Positions 1-7,696 of a DNA stretch of 23,759 bases are shown here, piece by piece. Below the pieces are notes generated by a model that was given only the letters and a program-made list of their open reading frames with translations, was not told the DNA's origin and did no database searches. Source of the stretch: JBQCDV01 sp051960855 (lineage in GTDB: Bacteria > Actinomycetota > Actinomycetes > JAJZTN01). Position 1 is the first letter of the stretch; each line of letters begins with the position of its first letter. A program made the position numbers and the translations under genes. The stretch covers positions 1-23,759 of the forward strand of contig JBQCDV010000208.1 of the NCBI GenBank assembly GCA_051960855.1. The letters run 5' to 3'.

Positions 1-51
1 CAAGGCCGCTCCTCCGAAGGCCCCGGACGGGAAACATCCGGCAGCCCCACC

Positions 52-57
52 TAGCCT
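52..57 (+). promoter_or_regulatory. Candidate -10 box for a leaderless transcript
   Basis: The hexamer TAGCCT fits the actinobacterial TAnnnT -10 pattern. Exactly six bases separate it from the GTG at 64, which would put the transcription start at or next to the start codon. No Shine-Dalgarno sequence precedes the GTG. No convincing -35 box is visible. The short inverted repeat CCGGA (23-27) / TCCGG (37-41) lies upstream and may be an operator. Confidence 0.35.
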
Positions 58-63
58 GGTGAG

Positions 64-660
64 GTGCGGCGACCGGGACGCGGGCTGTGGCGGGCGGGGC
101 GAGCCTCGCTCGTCGCTGTCGTCATCGTGCTCACGTCGGTCCTCGCTCACGCCGCCGCCGGGGGAGGCCTCCCGTCGGCCCTGCCCTGGCTGAGCCTGTT
201 CCTCGCGGCGTGGCCGCTGTGCTGGTTGCTCGCGCGGCGCCGCCTCCGGGTCCCCACCCTGATGATGCTGCTCACGGCGGGCCAGCTCGTGACGCATGTG
301 GTGGCGACCGCGTCGGTCGCAGCGGGACCGGGGATGGACTCGTCGCCGATGGGGACGTTGGGGACGGGCCCCTCCGGAATGGCGGCGTCGGGGATGGCCG
401 TCATGGTCGGGGCGCATGCAACGGCCGCGCTGCTGCTGGCTCTCGTCTTCGCCTACGCCGACCGCGCGCTATGGCGCGTGTGGCGAGCGGTGGCGCCCCC
501 GGAGGTGGCCTTGCCCGGCCCCCCGGCCGTGGTGACGCTCGCCCCCACTGCTCCCCTTCGCGAACGTCGTCCGCACTGGTTGCTGCCGCGGGTCAACGTC
601 CGGCGCGGTCCCCCTGCCGCCACCGCCCGCGCCCTTCGCTGGTCGATCGCCACAGTTTGA
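64..660 (+). CDS. Met-rich four-helix membrane protein, copper locus
   Basis: This is a 198-residue protein of no family I can name. About four hydrophobic segments are visible (roughly residues 14-34, 40-57, 63-88 and 108-131). The loop between the third and fourth segments is rich in Met, Gly and Ser (about residues 90-115, with repeated GM and SPMG-like units). Such loops often bind Cu(I). The C-terminal 60 residues are basic and proline-rich and probably cytoplasmic. It is followed on the same strand by ycnI and copC genes, so a role in copper handling in the envelope is inferred from the Met-rich loop and the neighbours, not from homology. The GTG at 64 is preceded by TAGCCT at a spacing of six bases, fitting leaderless expression. 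A GTG at 59 is out of frame. Confidence 0.7.
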   Translation: MRRPGRGLWRAGRASLVAVVIVLTSVLAHAAAGGGLPSALPWLSLFLAAWPLCWLLARRRLRVPTLMMLLTAGQLVTHVVATASVAAGPGMDSSPMGTLGTGPSGMAASGMAVMVGAHATAALLLALVFAYADRALWRVWRAVAPPEVALPGPPAVVTLAPTAPLRERRPHWLLPRVNVRRGPPAATARALRWSIATV

Positions 661-751
661 CGTCCCCCTGAGGTCCTGTCGCGGGTGGGCGATCGCCGCG
701 CTCATCCCTTCTGGCGCGCTCGTCCGCGCCCTGGTGCGACAAGGAACCTTC

Positions 752-1468
752 GTGTCAATTTCACGCAATGCCCGGAGACGCAGGCGCTCCGCCCGACCCC
801 TCTCGGGTCTCATCGGCCTGACCGTTGCTCTGGTCCTCGGGGTGGCTGCCTCGGCCTCGGCCCACGTTCACGTCCACCCCGACTCGACGTCTGCGGGGGG
901 CTACGCGCAACTAGCCTTCCGCGTCCCCAGCGAGTCAGAGTCGGCCAACACGGTCACGGTCGAGGTTCACCTGCCGACCGACACCCCGTTCACGTCGGTG
1001 AGCGTCAAGCCCAAGCCCGGGTGGAAGTCCGAGGTGACGGAGGCCAAGCTGCCGAAGCCGGTCGAGGTCAAGGGCGCGACGATCACGAAAGCCCCGGTGA
1101 AGGTAGTGTGGACCGCGACCGGGGCCGGTCTGGCTCCTCAGCAGTACGACGACTTCGACCTCAGCGTCGGGCCCTTGCCCGCTGCAGGCACCCGCGTCGT
1201 GCTGCCGGTCGCACAGACCTACAGCGACGGCTCCGTCGTTCGCTGGTCCCAGGTCGCAGCGCAGGGAGCAACCGAGCCCGAGCGCCCCGCTCCGGAGTTC
1301 ACGACCTCGAGCGGTACCGAGCCGAGCGCGGAAGCGGCGGCCCCCGCGAGCCAAGGCCAGTCGTGGCTCGCCATCGTCGCGCTTCTCGTGGCGGCCCTCG
1401 CGCTCCTGACATCCGTTGCCGCGCTCGTGTCGGGGCGAACCAACACGGGGCGAGGTGCCCGACCGTGA
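752..1468 (+). CDS. ycnI: YcnI-like (DUF1775) copper-binding protein
   Basis: This 238-residue protein has a basic N terminus, a signal helix (about residues 18-35) and an Ala-Ser-Ala cleavage site leaving His38 as the likely mature N terminus (HVHVHP). The DUF1775/YcnI pattern follows: GGYAQLAFRVPSES, P-rich strands with KPGW (88-91), the QYDDFDLSVG stretch, and VVRW (162-165). YcnI proteins bind Cu(II) through the N-terminal His with acidic and Trp partners. A low-complexity Pro/Ala/Glu/Ser linker (about 174-202) leads to a C-terminal transmembrane helix (205-227), so the domain is anchored outside the membrane. The start at 752 is chosen because AAGGA (741-745) lies seven bases upstream; the in-frame GTG at 734 lacks such a site. 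Its stop overlaps the copC start (GTGA). Confidence 0.9.
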   Translation: MSISRNARRRRRSARPLSGLIGLTVALVLGVAASASAHVHVHPDSTSAGGYAQLAFRVPSESESANTVTVEVHLPTDTPFTSVSVKPKPGWKSEVTEAKLPKPVEVKGATITKAPVKVVWTATGAGLAPQQYDDFDLSVGPLPAAGTRVVLPVAQTYSDGSVVRWSQVAAQGATEPERPAPEFTTSSGTEPSAEAAAPASQGQSWLAIVALLVAALALLTSVAALVSGRTNTGRGARP

Positions 1469-2085
1469 GTCAGTCGAGCAGGGTGGCGCGCTGGGGAGCC
1501 GCTCTCGTTGTCCTGTGCGCCGCCCTGCTGGGCTTCGGAGCGGCTCCTGCCTCGGCGCATGACGTCCTGGTGTCCACCACGCCCTCCGACGGCGCCACCG
1601 TCCCACGCGTGCCTGACGCGATCGTGCTCACCTTCGCCGAGCCGGCGCAGGCCCTTGGTACCCACGTCCTCGTGCAGTCGCCGAGCGGCCGCAACGTCGC
1701 GGTCGGTCAGCCTCGGCTCGTCGACACGGAGGTGCGTCAGTCGGTCGCCGGGTCCTTGCCCCCGGGTCGTTACACCGTCCTCTGGCGTGTGACGTCGGCC
1801 GACGGGCACCCCGTCAATGGCCAGTTCACGTTCACCGCCTCGAGTGCGACCACCATCGCGGCGCCAAAGGGAGTCTCGGGAAGCGCAGCACCCGCCTCGG
1901 ACGGCACCTCTGCTGCCCGCGATGGCGGAAGTCCCGGGTCGTCTCGCCAGGCGGGCGACGGCGTCGGTACGTCCCACGCGGGCCACGACCTCTTGGCCCT
2001 GCTCGCGATCCCTCTCGTCGCGGTGGTGCTCATCGTCGCGTGGCGGCAGCGGGGGACCCGCGACGACGCCGACCTGGACGAGTGA
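1465..2085 (+). CDS. copC: CopC-domain copper resistance protein, membrane anchored
   Basis: This 206-residue protein has a signal peptide ending ASA (29-31), so His32 would be the mature N terminus. The CopC beta-sandwich covers about residues 32-125, with the two classic blocks: the start (HDVLVSTTPSDGATV, LTFAEP) and the end (YTVLWRVTSADGHPVNG). His32, Asp113 and His115 match the Cu(II) ligands of the CopC family. A Ser/Gly/Ala-rich linker with a small His-Ala-Gly-His patch precedes a C-terminal helix (about 177-194) and a charged tail. The GTG start lies inside the 4-bp overlap with the ycnI stop, which implies translational coupling. CopC is often paired with CopD; none is seen here, so copper delivery to another partner is likely. 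An upstream in-frame extension of this reading frame is not supported by any start signal. Confidence 0.92.
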   Translation: MSQSSRVARWGAALVVLCAALLGFGAAPASAHDVLVSTTPSDGATVPRVPDAIVLTFAEPAQALGTHVLVQSPSGRNVAVGQPRLVDTEVRQSVAGSLPPGRYTVLWRVTSADGHPVNGQFTFTASSATTIAAPKGVSGSAAPASDGTSAARDGGSPGSSRQAGDGVGTSHAGHDLLALLAIPLVAVVLIVAWRQRGTRDDADLDE

Positions 2086-2147
2086 CACCTGCCGCAGGCG
2101 CGCCGACCAGGTGACGAGCCCGGCCACCGGCACGGCTGCGACGGCAC

Positions 2148-2687
2148 TCAGGACAACAGGTCGGCGATCGCGAGCTCGGTACGCCAGTTGCGAGCGGTGC
2201 CGTCGACGCCGAGCAGGGTCAGCAAGCGCTGGTACTGCAGTCGGCTCTGGTGCATCGACTCGGCGTAGCAGATGGCGGCCTCACGCCCGCGCACCTGCAG
2301 CACGTCCCTGCCCCAGTCGACGCCGGTTGCGCGGGCGATGGCCTCACCGTCAGGAGCCTTGTGCAGGTGCACGATGGTGACGAGGCGAGGGTCGCGGGCT
2401 GCTGCGTCGGGGAACGGGTCCCACGCCACGACCTCCCGCATCTCTGCCGGGGTGCGGATGATGACGGGGGTGTCGACTCCCGAGCAGCCCTCGACGGTCT
2501 TGCGGACCGCGAGCGCAAGCTGCTCAGGGTCGGCAAGGTCAGATTCCAGAACGACGTTGCCGCTCTGCAGGTAGGTGCGCACGTTGCGCATCCCGGCGTC
2601 GGCCAACGCGACTCGCAGGGCGGGCATGCTCACCTTGTTGCGGGCGCCAAGGTTGATGGCGCGCAGCAGACAGACCCATTCCGGCAT
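2148..2687 (-). CDS. DUF1697 family protein
   Basis: The 179-residue protein begins with the DUF1697 hallmark: WVCLLRAINLGARNKVSM, then ALADAGMRNVRTYLQSGNVVLES. The length is typical for the family, which is widespread in bacteria and has no established biochemical role. The C-terminal part (RNWRTELAIADLL) also resembles the family's ending. It is cytoplasmic, with no signal peptide or membrane helix. It lies 79 bp downstream of the nucleoside hydrolase and may share its transcript. It may also have its own promoter: AAGAAT (2694-2699, minus strand) is exactly six bases from the ATG, and no ribosome-binding site is visible. It converges with copC, with 62 bp between the two stops and no strong hairpin there. 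Confidence 0.88.
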   Translation of the reverse strand: MPEWVCLLRAINLGARNKVSMPALRVALADAGMRNVRTYLQSGNVVLESDLADPEQLALAVRKTVEGCSGVDTPVIIRTPAEMREVVAWDPFPDAAARDPRLVTIVHLHKAPDGEAIARATGVDWGRDVLQVRGREAAICYAESMHQSRLQYQRLLTLLGVDGTARNWRTELAIADLLS

Positions 2688-2693
2688 GGGCTG

Positions 2694-2699
2694 ATTCTT
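2694..2699 (-). promoter_or_regulatory. Candidate -10 box, leaderless DUF1697 gene
   Basis: On the minus strand AAGAAT matches four of six bases of TATAAT and lies six bases before the ATG at 2687, the same geometry as at 52-64, 9362-9374 and 19875-19887. No -35 box can be assigned. Confidence 0.25.
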
Positions 2700-2766
2700 G
2701 CCTGCGGCTTGAGCCGATGACGCGCTGTGGTGGCAGGACGTCTTACCGTCTCGGCGACACCAAGTG

Positions 2767-3723
2767 TCAGCTCTCGTTCGACAGCGCCGCGTCCAGACCG
2801 ATCACGCGCTCGACGAGCAGGGCGCGAAAGCGAGCCGCGTCGACGTCGACAGCCACCTGCGCGTTGGGCTCGCCGGGACCGACGTGGTCGAGATCGACAA
2901 CCGTCATCCCGCGGGTGAAGGTGCCGGCGCACTCGACGTCCACGTGGCATGGCGTCACGGTCAGCAGAGACGGGTCGATGACCGAGGCGACCGCGAGGGA
3001 GTCGTGCTGCGCTGTCTCCTCGAGCCCGCGGTGGTCACGGTAGAAGCCTGCGTAGAAGTCGGCCATCGCGAGGACGGCGGCCCCGACCCGGCCACCGCCG
3101 TGGAGCGGCGCCCAGTCCGCGGCTGTCGTGGTGGCGCGCTGGGTGACGTCGAGCCCCACCATCGTGAGGTCGGCGCCTGACGCGAAGACGCGGGCCGCCG
3201 CCTCTGGGTCACACCACATGTTGAACTCGGCCGCGGGCGTCATGTTGCCGATGACCCGGGCCCCGCCGCCCATGACGACGAGTCGACCCACGCGCGCGAA
3301 CGTGTCCGGATGGAGGGCAGCGAACAGGGCGACGTTCGTCAAGGGGCCGATCGCGACGAGCGTCACGGGTGCGGCCGAGGCTGCCACGAGCTCGACCATG
3401 AGTTCGACAGCCGTGACGTCACGGGGGGAACCGGGAGCCTCCGGCAGCGTGATGCCGCCGAGGCCGTCGTCGCCGTGCACGAGCTCGGCGGTTCCGCCGC
3501 CCGCTGCGACCAGAGGTCCCGACGCCCCGACCCCGACGGGAATGTCGTCGCGGCCCACGAGGTGGAGGAGGCGGCGGGCGTTGCGGGTGGTGTTCGCCAG
3601 GGAGCTGTTGCCCGCGACCGTCGTCACGCCGAGGAGGTCGATCTCAGGGCTGGCGACGGCGAGCATGAGGGCAATCGCGTCGTCGATTCCCGGGTCGGTG
3701 TCGAGGATGACAGGGATCGGCAC
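2767..3723 (-). CDS. Nucleoside hydrolase (IunH family)
   Basis: This 318-residue protein is a full-length inosine/uridine-preferring nucleoside hydrolase, which cleaves the N-glycosidic bond of ribonucleosides to free base and ribose in purine/pyrimidine salvage. The Ca-binding signature DTDPGIDD is at residues 8-15. VAGNSSLANTTRNA (37-50), IGPLTNVALF (125-134), VVMGGGARVIGN (149-160), EFNMWCDPEAA (166-176) and the catalytic-site QHDSLAV (239-245, His240-Asp241) follow in family order. The start at 3723 is fixed by AAGGAG seven bases upstream and by the motif spacing; the longer open frame upstream is not coding. It lies 28 bp after the MpaB-like gene, so co-transcription is likely. Substrate preference cannot be read from the sequence. 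Confidence 0.93.
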   Translation of the reverse strand: MPIPVILDTDPGIDDAIALMLAVASPEIDLLGVTTVAGNSSLANTTRNARRLLHLVGRDDIPVGVGASGPLVAAGGGTAELVHGDDGLGGITLPEAPGSPRDVTAVELMVELVAASAAPVTLVAIGPLTNVALFAALHPDTFARVGRLVVMGGGARVIGNMTPAAEFNMWCDPEAAARVFASGADLTMVGLDVTQRATTTAADWAPLHGGGRVGAAVLAMADFYAGFYRDHRGLEETAQHDSLAVASVIDPSLLTVTPCHVDVECAGTFTRGMTVVDLDHVGPGEPNAQVAVDVDAARFRALLVERVIGLDAALSNES

Positions 3724-3751
3724 GGCGTCTCCTTCGCGGCTGGCCGAGGCC

Positions 3752-4678
3752 TCAGGTGGCAGTGGGATGCCGGGACGGGCTGGGCCGGCTCGTGGCGGCT
3801 GGCAGGGTACCGAGGGCTCCGACCTCATAGCCGTGTGGGTACGAGCGCACGGTGCGGCTCTGCTGGGGCAGCCGTGCGCGACGACGTGCGGGCGCGAGGC
3901 GGAGCAACCGAGCGCGGGCGGTGAGGCAGGCGACGGCCACCCGGCGCGCCACTGGTCGGTCCTCGTAGCCGAGAGCCTGCCGCAGCCGCTCGTCCAGCAG
4001 CCCCACGGACACCGTCCGTACCAGGGGCCGCAGCGGCCGCGGCCACCAGGAGGCGAGCAGGTCGAAGGTCGCGTCGGCCACTCGTCGCCGGGCCGTCGCG
4101 TTGGGCGACGACCAGAAGGTGCCGGGCGCCGGGAAGTGTCGGGCCTCGTAGTCGTCGAGCAGCCGCTCGAACCCATCGAAGTCCGACGGAAGGTCCCGGA
4201 GGCCGACGCGGCGACCCATGTCCTGGAAGTAGCGGGTTACCGCGACGACCTCGACGGGCGACATCGGCCGGTAGCCGAACTGGTCGAGCCACCGCTTGGG
4301 TGAGACGGCCAGGGTGGCAAGGACATAGGCCATGTCCTCGTCGTTCACGCCGTGGTGCCGGTGCATGCCGTTCATGCGCCGCAGCGCCGTGCGACCCCGT
4401 TCGCTGTCCGGACCGCTCACCAGGATCTCGGCGAGGATCAGCGCGGTGTCGTCATAGCGGCGCTGGGTGCGGTCGGTGAACTCTCCGGTGGCGGCGAGCA
4501 GATCGCCGATGGAGGGCACCGCAAAGGTCCGGAAGAAGGCCAGCTGCAGAGCCTGCTCGGTGTCCCATGGAAACTCGTGCAGGACGTGCAGCCGGTAGAT
4601 GTCGAGGTAGTCCGACTCCGGGTCCAGCGCCGCCATCTGCCGCTGCCAGTGCCGCCGCGACAGCGGAAGGCGGATCAT
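3752..4678 (-). CDS. MpaB/DUF2236-family oxygenase
   Basis: This 308-residue protein has the features of the oxygenase MpaB / DUF2236 family, haem proteins related to latex-clearing and mycophenolate-pathway oxygenases. Visible blocks are FFRTFAVPSIGDLL (48-61), FTDRTQRRYDDT (67-78), RRMNGMHRHHGV (100-111, holding the likely haem-ligand His residues), the DEDMAYVLATLAVSPKRWLDQFG stretch (about 113-135), PMSPVE (138-143), and a C-terminal YPHGYEVGALG (280-290) like the family's usual tail. There is no signal peptide. The ATG overlaps the stop of the upstream SpoIIE-type protein (ATGA at 4675-4678), so translation is coupled to a signalling protein, an unusual partner. The natural substrate is unknown. 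The C-terminal 20 residues are low complexity. Confidence 0.75.
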   Translation of the reverse strand: MIRLPLSRRHWQRQMAALDPESDYLDIYRLHVLHEFPWDTEQALQLAFFRTFAVPSIGDLLAATGEFTDRTQRRYDDTALILAEILVSGPDSERGRTALRRMNGMHRHHGVNDEDMAYVLATLAVSPKRWLDQFGYRPMSPVEVVAVTRYFQDMGRRVGLRDLPSDFDGFERLLDDYEARHFPAPGTFWSSPNATARRRVADATFDLLASWWPRPLRPLVRTVSVGLLDERLRQALGYEDRPVARRVAVACLTARARLLRLAPARRRARLPQQSRTVRSYPHGYEVGALGTLPAATSRPSPSRHPTAT

Positions 4679-7614
4679 CCCAGGTACTCGGCTGCGAGCA
4701 GGGCCAGGTCGTCGCCGAGGCGTGCACCCGTGGCCCGCTGCAGCCGGTCGAGCACCGCGTCGAGGGCGGACCCGAGGGGGTCGACCGCCTCCGGAGGGGC
4801 CGCCTGCGCGACGGGCGCGAGGACCGCGGCGACGTCGACGAACGTGCGGTGGCTGTCGCGCGCCTCGAGCAGACCGTCGGTGTAGAGCAGCACGCGGTCG
4901 CCGGGTGCGAGCTGGTGCGAGACGACCTCGGAGACGCCACCCAGCCCGAGAGGAGCGGAGGGCTCGAGCCGCACGGTCGTGAGCGGCGCTCCCGCCGCCG
5001 CGAGGAAGGGCGGAGGATGACCGGCGCTGCCGACGAGCAGGCGGCCGTCGGGAAAGAGGTCGACCATCGCAGCCGTCACGAAGTCCTCGTCGCCGAGGAA
5101 CGGTCGCATGCGCAGGTCGATCTGGGAGAGGGCACCGCCGAGGTCGGCGACGTCGTTCGCGGCCGCCCGGAAGGCACCGAGGACGACGGTGGCCGTGCGC
5201 ACCGCGCCGAGACCCTTGCCGCGGACGTCACCGACGAGCAGGCGGATACGGTCGGGGAGCTCCAGCGCCTCGTAGAGATCGCCGCCCACTCGGGCCTCCG
5301 CCGCCGCTGAGACGTAGCGGGCGGCGAGCGCGACGCGGCCGATGCGCGGCGGCGGGTCGGTCAGGATGGCGCGCTGTGCGGCATCGGCCACGCGCATCAC
5401 ACTGGCGAGTCGACCGGACTGCTCGCGGAAGGTCTCGGCGGTCTCGATCGCAAAGGCGGCCCGCCGCGCGATGTCCTCGACGAGCGCGACGTCGGCCTCG
5501 CGGTAGTGACGGCCCGAGTCCCCGTGCAAGAGCGTGAGCGCGCCGATCACGCCGCTACGCCCGATGAGGGCGACGGTGAGCGCGCTTTCTACCCCGAGTG
5601 CGCGGATCGCCTGCAGATGCTCGTCGTCCCTCGCGGTCGCCTCGATCTGCGCCTGGTCGATGACGGGGAACAGCTGGCTGACCGCGCTGCGAACCACAGC
5701 GGGCGCACCGGAAGGACTGTCCATGTTCGCCGGCCAGCGGTCCTTCATTGAGAAGGCCCAGCGGCGGCGTTCGGGGTCGTAGTGGTGCAGCCCGACGGTG
5801 ACGAGGCTGCCCTCGCGCAGGATCTGGACGACGGCCCAGTCTGCGAACCTCGGCACCAGCACACCGAGGACGGCGTCGACCGTCGGCTGCAGCTCGAGGC
5901 TGCCACTGAGCGCGATCGAGGCGTCGGCGAGCAGGGCGACCCGTTCGGCCGCTGCCTGCGCCTCCTCGCTCGCGCGGATCCGGTCGAGCGTCTGCGCCAG
6001 CGTGTCAGCAACGATGTGGACGAGGTCGATCTGGGCCGGAGGCGCCAGGCTGGCGTCGGCGAAGGTGACCGCGACGAGGCCCAGCGGCCGCTCCCCGACG
6101 GTCATCGGCACCAGGTGCAGGCTGCGCTCGGTCGGGAAGTAGCCCCTGCCCTGCAGGTCAGGAAAGGTCTGGTAGACCTCCGACACCCGGGCGTGGTGCA
6201 GGGGCGTGTTGGTGCGCGCCGCGACCGCGCCCGGCAGGTCGGAGTCGAGGGCGATCTCGTCGAAGTCGTCCGGGCCCTCGATGGAGCGGCCGAGGTAGGC
6301 GACGGAGCGGAGCTGCTCACGGCCGGTCCGCGCGGTCTCGGTGATGTAGATGCGCACCGACAGGACGCCGCGGTAGGCAGCGACCTTCTCCGCCGCCGTC
6401 GTCGCGGCCTGGGTCGCGTTGGTCGTGACCGTCAGCCCCGCGCTCACCGACTGCAGGAGCTGCAGCCGGTCCCACGCCTCCTCCAGCCCGGCGATGCGGT
6501 CGAGCTCGGTGGACAGGACCTCCCCGAACGGCGTTGTCGCCGGCGCCGGTCGTCCCTCGAGCTCGGCGCGGAGCTGGTCGACGATGGCCTGCACCGACCA
6601 GTGCCGGAAGGCGCGCTGGGAGGGCGTCTCGGGTGTCACGAGGAGGCGCCCGACGCGGGCCAGCTGCTCGGCGTCGTCCATGGCGTCGAGAAACTGCTGC
6701 CCCAGCGTCACTGCGGTGGTCGGCACCTCGACCACAAGGTCGGTGAAGGGACGCGACTGCCGGGCAGCGGCGGCTGCCTGCTCCTGGATCTGGCGGCGGA
6801 TGTCGACCCACTTGTGGGTAGCCAGGTGGACGGCGCGGGCCAGCTCGGGCGACAGCGCCGGCTCATCGGGTATCGGGTCGCCCGGGTGCGCGGCGATGAG
6901 AGAGAGCTCGCGCATGACGTCGTCGACGCGCGCGTTGACTTCGATCAGCAGCCGGGTCGGCGCGGTGAGCCGGACGGTGCGGAGGACGGGCGCAGTGCTC
7001 TGCCTCGGGAGCACGACGTCCCTCTCGTGCGCAGCGATCCGCGTCGGGGCGGGGATCGGGGCGGCTGTCGGAGGTGTCTCGGGGGCGGCTACTGCGGTGG
7101 TGGGCGAGGCTGCTGCCGGCGCGTCCAGGGTGGCGTCGTCACGTATGCGTGCCCAGACCCGCTTGCCGGTGGCCACACCGTCGCTGCCCGTCGTCGGCTC
7201 GACGCCCCACGAGGCGGCCAGCGTCTGGATGACGGTAAGGCCGCGCCCGACCATGCCTCCGACGCTGTCGTGGGTGTCGCCGTTGGCGGCACTGCTCGCC
7301 AGCGTGGGGGACTGGGCGCTGGTGTCTGTCACGTCGACAAGCAGGCCCTCGGCGTCCGCGCGCAGCGTCAGGGTGACGGGAGGCAGGCCGTGCAGCCAGG
7401 CGTTGGTGAGCAGCTCGACGGTGACTAGCTGGGCGATGTAGACCGCGTCGCCCGACCAGGACGGGACGAGTGACGCGATCGCCGCCCGCGCTGCCGAGAG
7501 CGATTCCGGGGTTTCGGAGACGGGGACGACGAGTTCCCGCGCTGCCTCGGTGTCCGCCACAGTTCCGCCCAGTCCGGCCGGCCCCGGCCCCTGCTCAGCC
7601 CCCGCTGTCTCCAC
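4675..7614 (-). CDS. Multidomain RsbW-like ATPase / GAF / SpoIIE phosphatase
   Basis: This 979-residue cytoplasmic signalling protein has four parts. (1) An RsbW/SpoIIAB-type ATPase, about 30-156, with N-box VELLTNAWLHG (Glu67, Asn71), GRGLTVIQ and GKRVWARI. (2) An unassigned helical module, about 210-395, shared with the gene at 16211. (3) Two GAF-like domains, about 395-545 and 555-725. (4) A SpoIIE/PP2C phosphatase, about 755-978, with GGDLYE (Asp779), GDVRGKG (Asp796), SAGHPPPF, YTDGL (Asp912) and a final GDDLALL. All metal-binding Asp positions are present. Such proteins phosphorylate and dephosphorylate anti-anti-sigma (STAS) partners. No STAS gene is in view. The start used is GTG 7614 with no clear ribosome-binding site; an in-frame GTG at 7560 is an alternative. 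Its stop overlaps the MpaB-like gene. Confidence 0.92.
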   Translation of the reverse strand: METAGAEQGPGPAGLGGTVADTEAARELVVPVSETPESLSAARAAIASLVPSWSGDAVYIAQLVTVELLTNAWLHGLPPVTLTLRADAEGLLVDVTDTSAQSPTLASSAANGDTHDSVGGMVGRGLTVIQTLAASWGVEPTTGSDGVATGKRVWARIRDDATLDAPAAASPTTAVAAPETPPTAAPIPAPTRIAAHERDVVLPRQSTAPVLRTVRLTAPTRLLIEVNARVDDVMRELSLIAAHPGDPIPDEPALSPELARAVHLATHKWVDIRRQIQEQAAAAARQSRPFTDLVVEVPTTAVTLGQQFLDAMDDAEQLARVGRLLVTPETPSQRAFRHWSVQAIVDQLRAELEGRPAPATTPFGEVLSTELDRIAGLEEAWDRLQLLQSVSAGLTVTTNATQAATTAAEKVAAYRGVLSVRIYITETARTGREQLRSVAYLGRSIEGPDDFDEIALDSDLPGAVAARTNTPLHHARVSEVYQTFPDLQGRGYFPTERSLHLVPMTVGERPLGLVAVTFADASLAPPAQIDLVHIVADTLAQTLDRIRASEEAQAAAERVALLADASIALSGSLELQPTVDAVLGVLVPRFADWAVVQILREGSLVTVGLHHYDPERRRWAFSMKDRWPANMDSPSGAPAVVRSAVSQLFPVIDQAQIEATARDDEHLQAIRALGVESALTVALIGRSGVIGALTLLHGDSGRHYREADVALVEDIARRAAFAIETAETFREQSGRLASVMRVADAAQRAILTDPPPRIGRVALAARYVSAAAEARVGGDLYEALELPDRIRLLVGDVRGKGLGAVRTATVVLGAFRAAANDVADLGGALSQIDLRMRPFLGDEDFVTAAMVDLFPDGRLLVGSAGHPPPFLAAAGAPLTTVRLEPSAPLGLGGVSEVVSHQLAPGDRVLLYTDGLLEARDSHRTFVDVAAVLAPVAQAAPPEAVDPLGSALDAVLDRLQRATGARLGDDLALLAAEYLG

Positions 7615-7619
7615 TTGAC

Positions 7620-7644
7620 ATCACTCGACGAGAATCGAAGTGAT
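7620..7644. promoter_or_regulatory. Inverted repeat over a candidate promoter
   Basis: ATCACTCGA (7620-7628) and TCGAAGTGAT (7635-7644) form an inverted repeat with one extra base in one arm and a six-base spacer. On the minus strand a possible promoter (TTACCG at 7659-7654, 17-bp spacer, GATTCT at 7636-7631) has its -10 box inside the repeat, six bases upstream of the 979-aa gene's GTG. An operator for a repressor of that gene is the simplest reading; an mRNA hairpin near the start is the alternative. Confidence 0.3.
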
Positions 7645-7696
7645 CTTTCGTAACGGTAATGGCTCCGAGGGTGCATCGCCTCTCGTCGGGGCCGCC

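Noticed and set aside
685..1464. In-frame extension of CopC to 466 residues
   Set aside because: It covers the ycnI gene in another frame. The signal peptide and the GTGA overlap fix the CopC start at 1465.
2086..2147. Possible bidirectional terminator between copC and the DUF1697 gene
   Set aside because: Only short imperfect complementarity (CACCTG/CAGGTG, CCGG/CCGG) is visible, too weak to call.
3724..4176. Upstream in-frame extension of the nucleoside hydrolase to 469 residues
   Set aside because: It overlaps the MpaB-like coding sequence, reads as low-complexity Arg/Ser/Pro, and AAGGAG directly ahead of 3723 together with the DTDPG motif marks the true start.
5782..7428. Plus-strand open frame of 548 residues
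   Set aside because: It is antisense to the 979-aa sensor, which has clear domains. The translation is Arg/Gly/Val/Asp-rich without any motif, as expected for a shadow frame in GC-rich DNA.
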